Shown here piece by piece: positions 22,501 to 45,914 of a stretch of 64,000 nt of DNA. Under the pieces are notes generated by a model. That model saw only the letters and a program-made list of their open reading frames with translations. It was not told the origin of the DNA and did not search any database. The position numbers and the translations under genes are program-made. Source of the DNA: Parapristionchus giblindavisi (lineage: Eukaryota; Nematoda; Chromadorea; Rhabditida; Diplogasteridae); contig CALSFV010000009.1 in assembly GCA_943737045.1 (NCBI GenBank), positions 558,001 to 622,000 on the forward strand, given 5' to 3'. The stretch's first letter is position 1, and the number at the start of each line of letters is the position of its first letter.

Positions 22501-23941
22501 GGTGTGAATGGATCTGAACGGATCAGCGTGCGATTGTGAGCGAGTGGGCCATTTTCGTAATTTTACTTTGTTTTCATTGTTTTTCTCTTTTGTTAAATGA
22601 GAATATTTTGGCCCTGATTTCTTTCAAGATAGTATTATAATAGTTTCGAAACGAGGAAAACAATGAAAAGAAAGAAAAATAACGAAAATAGCCGACTCGC
22701 TCACAATCGCTCGCTCAAAGTATTGATCGGCCTGATCCGTTCAGATCCATTCACACCGTTCATGATTCAATTATTTTTACATGTACGATTTGGTTTATTC
22801 ATTTCATTCATAAAATCTCTTTTTATATTATAGTCGGCTGCGCTTGTTCGTTCCATGTAATTGTTCACCCTTACAGTTTCTCCAAGACTTCGAGATCCCC
22901 CATCGACCGGGCCAGTATCTCCACTGTCGATGGGGATTCAACTCGGGACCGGTCTTCACCGGAGTCGTCGGATTCAATGCACCGAGATATGTAATCTTCG
23001 GTCCAACGGTGTGGTTTTATTCCGATATTTGGCCGATATTTGGGTAAGTGGGACAAGTGATCTTAGTGTAAGACAATTGACAATTCCTGAGTGTTCTGAC
23101 AATGAGTGAAGCTATTAATAAAGCATGTAATACAGTAGATATCACATGAAATGGTGTTTAATCTTCTTACGTAGATGATTGCAAAAACCATGGACAAGTT
23201 CACCTAAAAATGATCATGCAGTGTTGCATTTACGCGACGGACTTACTCCGTAACGCCCGCCGTAACGACGGAGACGCGGCGGAGGGGTTACGGAGTACGC
23301 ACGGAAGGAAAATGTAACACCACATCAGTAATATTCGATTGAAGGTGGCGCTGGCGGCTAAGATGGAGAGCAGTGGTATCCCTGACAAGATACAAATGAC
23401 AGTGAAGAGCCATCAACTGCTCACCGCGAGGTTCCCCGAGTTCAAATGTTCACCCCGAGGCAGTGTTCGAATCGCAGTAAGCGCGCCAAGTTTTTATGAT
23501 TACTAACTAATAATAACTAGTAAATGTTTTCGCATTCATGTATTTATTTAAAGGCAGATCCCGAGCTAATTATGCTCTCCGCATTGGCAATACTCTCTCG
23601 TAGACGGAAGAAAACGAGAGAGAGTGGCCAGTGAGGAGAGTAAAATTAGTTCTCGGTGCACATTTGATTGATTTTTTTGGATCACTGTGTGTTGCAAAAA
23701 TAATGGTTAATTAAAAATATTTATTAACATTAATTACTTACCATGAATACAGGGAATGGGCACGTTCCTGACGTACTGGCTAGACGGAGTCGAGGAGCTT
23801 TTACTCAGTGATCGTTCGAGCTACAAGCGGGTAATCGCCGAGGAGGCGACGCACATGGCCCGAGCTATCTCCAATCATTCCAATCGAAGAGAATCCAGTC
23901 GGCAGTCGATGCACGAGGATTTGAAGGATCCTGAACCTTGA
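11317..23941 (+). CDS. Receptor-type guanylate cyclase (gcy family), ~1140 residues
   Basis: 35 exons are readable. They include 11317-11382 (signal peptide), 11567-11667, 12829-12953, 13847-13947, 14157-14228, 14270-14325, 14379-14506, 14685-14796, 16478-16572, 16673-16747 (single [22 protein letters not shown]), 17385-17494, 17634-17698, 18236-18307, 18617-18739, 19078-19227, 19747-19847, 20148-20229, 20854-20996, 21567-21634, 21695-21818, 22195-22296, 22877-23008, 23345-23476 and 23753-23941. Domain order is ANF-like ectodomain ([23 protein letters not shown]), TM, kinase homology ([25 protein letters not shown]), linker, cyclase ([22 protein letters not shown]) and a Ser-rich tail. The family makes cGMP in sensory neurons. 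Both metal Asp residues are present, but [17 protein letters not shown] replaces residues usual at the active site. Two exon junctions (17494/17634 and 19227/19747) do not keep phase. Confidence 0.85.
11888..12608. mobile_element. Long-TIR element III
   Basis: Outer repeats are ATATCACGCCTGT.ACGAGA and its complement; an inner inverted block starts near GGCATGTCCTAC. It lies in cyclase intron 2. The segments between outer and inner repeats differ on the two sides. The copy at 24420 has the same two segments swapped, so it lies in the opposite orientation. Confidence 0.75.
13471..13529. repeat. (TA)n microsatellite
   Basis: About 59 bp of uninterrupted TA lie in cyclase intron 3. A short G-run follows near 13657. 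Confidence 0.95.
14345..14370. repeat. (GATCAAA)n short tandem repeat
   Basis: GATCAAA is repeated three to four times just before the acceptor of cyclase exon 7. The complementary (ATCTTTG)n form occurs at 15879-15911 and 21645-21691, and GATCAAAGATCAATGATC lies in the 19030-19077 intron. Confidence 0.8.
15145..15262. mobile_element. TTAA hairpin MITE, family 1
   Basis: TTAA then AGGCACACCCGAGCTATTTT at one end and the complement GCTCGGGTGTGCCT at the other, with a G-run inside. It lies in cyclase intron 9. Confidence 0.8.
15667..15769. mobile_element. Hairpin MITE, family 3 (GCATCGTTACATTTGCC)
   Basis: Termini are GCATCGTTACATTTGCC and GGCAAATGTAAAGATGC, around a GTAACCTCCGCTGTAACGACG core. 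Its right end, ...GCATTAAG, is directly followed by exon 12 of the cyclase, so the element's edge supplies or abuts the 3' splice site. Confidence 0.75.
15879..15911. repeat. (ATCTTTG)n short tandem repeat
   Basis: ATCTTTG is repeated about four times just after cyclase exon 12. Confidence 0.85.
16037..16125. mobile_element. MITE, family 1, diverged
   Basis: It contains GTCGAGCTGATTTGCCTCTC and the GCGAGAGAGTGTAG half-core. It lies in cyclase intron 12. Confidence 0.55.
17238..17335. mobile_element. MITE, family 1
   Basis: It contains CCCGAGCTATTTCATGC, TCTCTGGCAACGCTCTCTCG and a complementary half ending in TTTCAAATTAG. It lies in the intron between the TM exon and the juxtamembrane exon of the cyclase. 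Confidence 0.7.
17924..18033. mobile_element. MITE, family 1
   Basis: It starts AAGGCTCACAACAGCC, contains AGAGTTGCCAGAGCGG and ends GCTCGGGGTGTGCCT. It lies in the cyclase intron before exon 18236-18307. Confidence 0.65.
19392..19464 (+). tRNA. tRNA-Phe (GAA anticodon)
   Basis: The 73-nt sequence folds as a full cloverleaf. The acceptor stem pairs GCCATGA with TCGTGGC (one T-G wobble). The D arm is GCTCAGTTGGGAGAGC, the anticodon loop ACTGAAGAT has GAA, and the T arm CCGGTTCGATCCCGG matches the B box. A TTTTT terminator follows. It is in the same orientation as the cyclase, inside its intron between 19227 and 19747. Confidence 0.93.
19869..20064. mobile_element. Hairpin element, family 4
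   Basis: CTGGTATTTCCAAACTAGTAG at the left and CTATTAGTTTGAAAATACC at the right enclose internal repeats GTAGACTTGCAAGTCTACGG and TTTGACGAAATGCATTA. It begins 21 bp after cyclase exon 19747-19847. Confidence 0.75.
20413..20484 (+). pseudogene. tRNA-Phe pseudogene
   Basis: A 72-nt near-copy of the tRNA-Phe 1 kb upstream, with the same upstream ATCAGCCATGA. The D loop has GGGAGCGCG instead of GGGAGAGCG. One base is missing in the T loop (GGTTAATCCC instead of GGTTCGATCCC), which breaks the B box. It lies in the cyclase intron between 20371 and 20854. Confidence 0.85.
21402..21473. mobile_element. MITE, family 1, short copy
   Basis: It contains ACTCTCCGCTCTGACCGCAC, CTCTCGTAGACAAAGAAAGC and a partial complementary half. 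It lies in the intron after exon 21315-21387 of the cyclase. Confidence 0.6.
21645..21691. repeat. (ATCTTTG)n repeat at a splice acceptor
   Basis: Interrupted GATCTTTGATCTTT units run up to the TTTAAG acceptor of cyclase exon 21695-21818. Confidence 0.75.
23224..23322. mobile_element. Hairpin MITE, family 3
   Basis: It has the GTAACGACGGAGACGCGGCGG core and complementary arms GTTGCATTTACGCG... and ...AAATGTAACAC. It lies in the intron just before the exon carrying AAKMESSG. Confidence 0.7.
23554..23662. mobile_element. TTAA hairpin MITE, family 1
   Basis: TTTAAAGGCAGATCCCGAGC, the GCATTGGCAATACTCTCTCG core and a complementary half ending TAAAATTAGTTCTCGG. It lies in the last cyclase intron. 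Confidence 0.75.
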
Positions 23942-24419
23942 TCTTTGTCAAGGGTCTTTTTTTCAAGACAGTTTTTTAAATGATTTTGATATTGGTATTT
24001 TGTTATATTTCAATCATAATGAATGTAAATTAAGATTTGAACCTTTTTTTCTCAATAAGATACCAAGATGTTCTTGTGTTGTCGCATAAAGAATGGATTT
24101 TCCTAACAATCTATCAAACAAGTCTCTGGTATTTTTTTCAGCATGGAACCTGGTATATTTCCAGCCTGGCCAACCGCATGGATCCAGTCTGGAAATTTAC
24201 CGGGTTCCAGGCTGGAAAAGCGCTAGCGGGTTCCACGCTGGAAATGTTACCGCGTACCCGGAATCCTTGCAGAAATTCGCACCATTCACTTTTGAAACCG
24301 TCCCTTATTGTTTGGAACCATCTTCCATCTTCCTCTCCCATTCGAACTCGGTAGTTTTCGAGCAGTGGTCGGTAGTCTTAATATCGAGCTAATTGCGACA
24401 GTGAAGTTAATGAAAACGA
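23942..24419. other. Region downstream of the cyclase
   Basis: No clear AATAAA within 200 bp of the stop. A run of CTGGAAA-type short repeats lies near 24160-24250. No gene seen. Confidence 0.4.
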
Positions 24420-25562
24420 ATATCACGCCTGTCACGAGAGAATCGACCTAAAGCTCGGAATTGAGAAATATTACAAAACAAGTTCTCTCCAGTTTTATTC
24501 TTATTTAGGCATGTCCTACCATCCCCCAAAGTCCCATTGTGCTACTATCATTCTGGGGCTCCCTGCACCGGTTCGGTAATCTGGGAACCCAACTTTGAAC
24601 TCAAATATCTCGGTTCAGGTGCATTTCTGTGAAAAACTGTCACGAGGGTAACCCCCGCTATTTTTCCGAGCTCTATCGATCAAAACAAACCATAAGTCAT
24701 GAAAGTGCTTCCGAACAGCGCTACACTCTAAGCAAAATAACTCAAAACCTGTCGATTCGGCGCGGACGAGCCTGAAATATGTAATGTAACTTTTCGAGAG
24801 CTACAAAATGAGTGGTTTGCGAAAAAAATACGTTAATGCGTTCGTATGGTTCTACCACTTGGAAATTTCCTGATGATTTGAAGTCATTTTCGCCCAACCA
24901 CGATCTCTCGTTTCACACACTCTCTCGCCGGAGAGTGAAAGAAATACAGGGAAGAGAAGGGGAGACAATGATATGTTTCATTCCGCACCGCGCGCCCGAG
25001 ACCGTGCGGTGTAGAATGGAATGGAATGAAATGAAAAGGAATGGGCGAGAGAGTGTGTGAAACGAGAGATTATGGTTGGGCGAAATCGACTTCAAATCAT
25101 CAGGAAATTTCCAAGGGGATGAACCATACGAACGCATTAACGTATTTTTTCGCAAACCACTCATTTTGTAGCCCTCGAAAAGATACATAACATATTTCAG
25201 GCTCGTCCGCGCCGAATCTACAGGTTTTGAGTTATTTTGCCTAGAGTGTAGCGCTGTTCGGAAGCACTTTCATAACCTCTGGTTTGGTTATATCGATAGA
25301 GCTCGGAAAAATAGCGGGGGTCTCCCTTGCGTATTTTTTCACAGAAATGCACCTGAACCGAGATATTTGAGTTCAAAGTTGGGTTCCCGGATGACCGACC
25401 CGGTGTAGGGAGCCCCAGAATGACATTTACACAATGGCACTTTGGGGGATGGTAGGACATGCCTAGAGGTACGGAAAACTGATGCTAACTTATTTCATGT
25501 TTTTCGCCGCATTCCGAAAAATAGCCATTTTAGGTCGATTCTCTCGTGACCGGCGTGATATT
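24420..25562. mobile_element. Long-TIR element IV, same family as III
   Basis: It has the ends ATATCACGCCTGTCACGAGA and complement and an inner inverted block around CCCCAAAGTgCCATTGTG. It lies 480 bp downstream of the cyclase, inverted relative to the family copy in cyclase intron 2. A GC-rich hairpin (around 24930-25050) is at its centre. Confidence 0.78.
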
Positions 25563-25788
25563 TGTTTTGTATGATGGTGGAACATTGATGCCGATATACA
25601 TATTCAAATGTACACAATGAGGCAAAGGCGTCACTGCACATGTTCGTACTGATTTATTCAGTTCGTGAAAGTCAGAATTCACGTAAATTGTACAGAATGT
25701 ACAGAATTTGTACAGAATTTGTACAGGTTATTTGGTACTAATAGTAAAGATATTTATCATATCACACTTTAGTTTTTTTTTGTCAGTG

Positions 25789-40891
<15,103 letters not shown>

Positions 40892-41707
40892 ATTCAACCG
40901 ATTCGAACGAGAAGAATATTGAAAAATGAAACGAAAGAAACCTTCATAATGTTCTTGGCTGAATTATTTCACCATGATGAAATGTCAATTTACTTAATAT
41001 TTATGTTAATTAGTTACATAGAAGTGTGCCACAAGCTTGAGTTGACAAATTAGTCGGAAATGTTGATATTTATCATATCACACGTTATTTGTAAACACAA
41101 CCAAATGGATACGAAACAAATATCAATTTCCGGTTACATTGACATTGAATCAACTTTATCATCGTTTAATGGGTATTTCGTAGTTGGGTTGCCATAAATT
41201 CTATCCCTTCAGGTTACATGCCAGGATATTCATAGGCCGTCGCTGAAAGAATGAGCATTTTCCAAAATTCAATTCATCTTTAGATAAAATGATTTTTCGA
41301 CATGGGTGTAGGGGGGGGTGGGTTCATATTTTACCTGTAATCCCCAAAGAAATCAAGTTGATTGTTCATACTTCGAAGGTGAATTCCATCCGCTTGCTGC
41401 TAAAATGACGACTTTATTTTTTCATCGACTTGTCTTAACTTGATGGGAAGGGGGGTGTGAATTCTTCGAATTCGATTTCGCACCGGTAACGCAGTCTACA
41501 TTACATTGGATTTTTTACCAAATTTAAGTGCTCATTTCAAGTGACCATGAAAAGGATTGTCATTGTTTAGGGATAGATTTGAAGAACAGAAAATTCTGAA
41601 AATGTGGAAGTTGGACCTTATAAGAGATTTAAATTTATTGCTCATTTGCCCATTGTCTATTGCCCATATTTGGGCAGGTTTGCTCTCTGTGTGGTATCAG
41701 GCAATAA
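40892..41707. other. Intergenic between copy B and the inverted duplication
   Basis: No gene recognised. Contains G-rich runs near 41312 and 41448. Sequence near 41640-41700 resembles a dispersed repeat also seen near 61110-61160 (TTGCCCATATTTGGG). Confidence 0.4.
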
Positions 41708-42197
41708 TGTAGATTCGATCATATTCTCATGGATGATAATAATAATAAATATTTATTTCCTTATGCGATACATTAAACAGATGAAAGAAGTGTGATAGGT
41801 GGTGAATGAATAAATTAATAAGGGAATGCTTATCGCTGCAATAACTTGATCACAGCGTTGGGGGTGGGGGGGAGTATGGGAATTATAGGGGGTATGGGAA
41901 AAATTATCGGGTTTTGAAGGAGGAAATCAACCATGACAACATGATCTTTGACGATAATTCGTTGCGATCAAGATGATGGGGAAATCGATATTTGATCTAC
42001 CGAGCTGCGCGTAAACATCCTGAAATTTTAAAATTTGAAATTTAATAAAATTTATAATTTTCTTACTTGCAAATGGTTGTTCTTATCAGTTGACTTGTTG
42101 CTAAGAAACACCATGGTTGCGCACTAATCAGGACTTCTGACGACACAAACCTAGATGAGGATAAGTTTCAAGGTTGGAAAGAAGGCCAAGATCACGC

Positions 42198-42318
42198 TGA
42201 GAAAGACGTGTTATCCACGTAGTATAAGACCTTTGAAGTCTTTGCGCCCAAAAAGTGTTAAATATAACACCTCGCAGGTCTTATGCATCGTGGATAACAC
42301 TTATTTCTCTGCGTGTAG
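42198..42318. repeat. Hairpin repeat, family 5 (left arm)
   Basis: GTGTTATCCACGTAGTATAAG at one end and its imperfect complement at the other, mirrored at 52697-52826. Confidence 0.7.
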
Positions 42319-42748
42319 ACTGAATGAAAACCGTCGGATGAGAACGACTGGATGAGAACTATTTGCATACGCTTCTCTTTTCATTATTATAGAATTGCAA
42401 AACTTGATTAAATTTCACCCTTGGAAAACATGAAATACACTAAGTCGTACTCCAATATTTTCGCTAATGAGCATTTTCCGAATGTTTTCAATGCATATAA
42501 CTCTATATTTTTTTGCTTAAAAACCCAATGAAATAGCGAGAAAACGCCATAAAAAATCGAGAAAATAAGCGAAAAAGCGATGTCAAACGAGAAAATGGGC
42601 AGAGTCAGAGTCCGAGTATGCATCGGCGGAAAAGCCTTTTCATTGTTCGGACTGTTCTAATTCTACAATAGCTCTTTTCTCTCATATGCAAATAGTTAAA
42701 TACAGTCAGCTCTCATTTCACGGTTCCCATTCGATCTAGGGCCGAAGT

Positions 42749-45134
42749 TTACCACAGATCAGAAGCAATAGCTCTCATTGAAACATCTTTCATTTCTACT
42801 GCAATCCACGCAAAAATCCTGGAAAACATAACGAAGAGCAGAGGAGAGCAAGAAACTGCGGCGGAGATTAATAGGTGAACGTCATCTTTTAGACCGCCCT
42901 GAATGTAGATAAATAAGAGAATATATATTAATTTGTTTAGCATTCATTATTTTATATATTTATGTGTTTATAGATTAGTTAAAACTTGTATAATTATGAG
43001 ATACAATTAACAGAAATAAACGTTATTTGATTTGTAGAATTAGAAAAAAGCAATAGGGAAGTCTTAACGCTCCAATCACTAGTTCACACCAATGGCAGGG
43101 TGGGAAGGAAAAAGTCAAGAGCTCTGTTCTGGTTAATTGGTCTCAACCGAATAGATTGGACCCACGAAAATTGATTGGACCGTAGAAAATATTCAAAGCA
43201 CACGAAATCATGCGGGGTCACTGCTTGGACAGAGATAATTCAAAGCCAGGAAGGCCTAATCTCCTAGTCGGACCTACTTTTCGCCATCTACCACTACGCC
43301 ACTTTCCAAAACATGTATGACATGCACAATTGTAGTACTACATTACCACATTACAATAGAAAGGATATAGGTTGTCCCGTTATTGCATGATAACGGGTGT
43401 GTAGAATAGCACAGCTTCCCGTTATTATGCATTAGTATTGTATAGTTGTCATAAATCTGCGAAGAAACCTTCCGAGGAGCTCTTAAAACCACAAATCCAA
43501 TTGAGTATGCGTAGAGTATGAAACACATTAGTGCAACACTGCATTCCACGATTGCCGAAGAGATCCTGTCCTTCTGAAACGGGATTTTCCGATTTCCAGA
43601 AGCAAATTAAGGTTAAACAAAGCAAAAAGACAAGGTTAAAGCGACGCCCCAAGCTAATTTGTAACTCTCCGATCTGGTCATACTCTCTCGATGCCTTTTT
43701 CTATGAGAGAGTATTGCCAATGCGGAGAGAAAAATTAGCTTGGGGTGTGACTTTAAGGTTAAGGCAAAAGTAATAGTGTACCTGATAGAGATCGTCATTC
43801 ACGGTCAGTGCAAGACCTCCAAGCTTTCCATTTGGAGCCCACGAAAAGTTAGCGTTAGCCTAAATATCAGTTTTATTAAGCTTGGTCTAGTCTCGTATTT
43901 TTTTCAGTTTTCCTACTTCATGATAAATACATTGATTACGCGATTGATCATTTTTAGTACACGTGCTTGGTTTTATTTAATACTGTTCTTTCCTTATTTT
44001 TCATATTTTTGTCAGCTGGGCTATGTTTGTGAACAACGTTATTGCATAAAATTTATTTACTAATTTTTTTAAATACCTGATAGAATAAAGGCGTAGTAAA
44101 GGAGATGCTGATTAGCCAAGACGAAAGAACGGCGAGTCCGAGTGTTTTTGCCTTCCAGATCTTATAAACATAAGTTATTACTTGATTGGATAAGGGTACA
44201 TCTCGTTATGTAAGGCACACGATTAACACTGCTAGGCCAGTGATAATTAAAGGCCAATTCAGATAATTAAAGGCTAATTCAGTAATCTAGACTATCATTT
44301 CCCCGAGCTATGGATCGATACAAACGAAACTTTTGGTTTATCTATTACACTCACAAAAGTTTCAATTAGTGAATTAATCCCCTTACTCTCTAGAATGGCG
44401 AGGGAATTTTCTGCGAGCATAGCTTCTTCTAGTGGTTTGCAATACTTGAAGTGGAAAAGGGACTAAATTTATCAATTTGAAATAGGCTTACTGTGGTGAA
44501 TTGAATTGGCATTCGTACCGCCGTAAATCGATTAAGAGCAACAATTAGAAAACTTATGACCAGTGCAGTTCTAGTAACTGCTTGAGCATAGTAACTGAAC
44601 CTGAAATTAAGAAGAAAATATTTGTTCACTTATTCCAAGATCAAGCTACTAGTTACAAAACAGTTTTATTAATTTTTCTTTTACGACAAACAGAGAGAGG
44701 TGAATTGAAAATCAATAAATAATATTATGGAATGAGGCCATTTTGTAAGTGTGATTTACCGTGCAATTTCGGAGTGGATTCTTGGTTCGAAATGGATCAG
44801 CCCGAATTTGCGAGGTCGTACGAACCCAGCAGAGATTAGATAAAGAATTGTTGCTGGGACGGACTGGAATTGGAAATTATTTTACTGTTCATGCTGAATT
44901 TCATATTGAGAATGCGATAAAAGAAAGCTACCTGAGCCAATATCAGAGTGAAAAAGGAGGATCTGAGAGCTGGATCGGTTTTACGATAACGGAGAATCGA
45001 CATCATTATTAGTAGATAAACCGCTAGGGAAATGATACCAACTACCATCACAATGACATGGAAACCTGTTAAACGAATGCATGTATATTACCAGTGAAAT
45101 CGGAGATATTACCTGGCATTTCCTTGTAGCCCAT
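42749..45134 (-). CDS. 7TM chemoreceptor (srg/srv-like), left copy
   Basis: Eight minus-strand exons join in phase: 45113-45134, 44932-45065, 44760-44863, 44492-44600, 44077-44160, 43782-43859, 43469-43573 and 42749-42898. They give 261 residues. Helices visible include VVGIISLAVYLLIMMSILRY, TALVISFLIVALNRFTAVRM (an NR-type end of helix 3, followed by the IW of the next exon), GLAVLSSWLISISF and SAAVSCSPLLFVMFSRIFAW. The fifth exon uses an AAG acceptor (TTTATAAG). As read, six helices precede the stop at 42749. A donor-like TG|GTAAAC overlaps that stop, and a possible seventh-helix exon lies near 41940-42010, but phase does not fit. Family role: chemosensory GPCR. Confidence 0.8.
43640..43752. 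mobile_element. TTAA hairpin MITE, family 1, present only in the left arm
   Basis: AGCGACGCCCCAAGCTAATT and GCTTGGGGTGTGACT ends, with TTAA at 43636-43639 and 43753-43756. The matching intron of the right receptor (51843-51933) lacks it and has the simple sequence AAGGTTAAGGTTAAGG in minus orientation, that is, an empty site. Confidence 0.9.
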
Positions 45135-45914
45135 GTTTAGAGTTGTTTTCCGGGTTTTTTTTTCGCGAATTTTTACAACCGTTACTGAAACTTAAAAGCT
45201 TAAATTTCTTATAGGAACAGAAAGAGTTCACGAAGCAAATGCGAATCTAGTTATGTTAGGATAAGTCAGTTTGTGTTAACATTGTACGGCACATTGTATG
45301 GGTTAGTGTAGCTGCAAATATTGTTGAAAAGTCTATTACGCAAGGAAGTACCAAGCACGATATTTTTAGAAAAAAGTTTTGAAAAATAAAGTCAGTTTGT
45401 GTTGCCGTGGTACGGTAGGTGGGTTACGGTAGCTGAAAACATTCTAGAAAAAATTGTCTCGACGAGTTACCCAAGAGGAAGAAGCACGGAATTTTAATCA
45501 AAGGTTTGAAAAATAGCAAATTTTTCGGTACGGTAGGGTTACGGTGTGTGGGTTATGTAAAACTTGAGGGGACGTGAGGAGATGCCTGCTTGCTGCTACG
45601 ATGCTACAGAGACTGAACTAACGTGAGCGCTTCCGAAAACAAACTCTCATAAGAATCGATAACACAGACAAATTAGTTCTCGGTAGTATAACCTCAAATT
45701 TGGGAGTACATTAAAAGAAATAGAAACAATATAATATAATGTATGAGAAATGGAAATATTGGGTCTTTATATACATAAAAAGAGAACAATATAAGGGGTG
45801 AATGATATAATATTAGCAATTGTCATATGGGAAGGATGATACAGTAAGCAGAAGACACCTGTCTCTTTTTCACGGCTCTGAACCCGGCTTCCCTTATCGT
45901 TTATTTATTTTGTT

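Larger units (their letters stand above)
41708..45914. repeat. Left arm of the ~11.6-kb inverted duplication
   Basis: It is the reverse complement of about 48900-53288. It contains a complete receptor gene, flanking hairpins and simple repeats in mirrored order. Differences by eye are small substitutions plus arm-specific insertions: a family 1 MITE here, and an ~870-bp insert and a 400-bp palindrome in the right arm. Confidence 0.9.

Noticed and set aside
22877..23047. Cyclase exon extended through [13 protein letters not shown] to a GTAAGT donor
   Set aside because: The donor is stronger, but the phase would not fit the next exon and the alignment to cyclases ([10 protein letters not shown]) favours the earlier donor at 23008.
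43200..43315. Further tRNA-like sequence on the minus strand
   Set aside because: An A-box-like GTGGCGTAGTGGTA is present but no B box was found.
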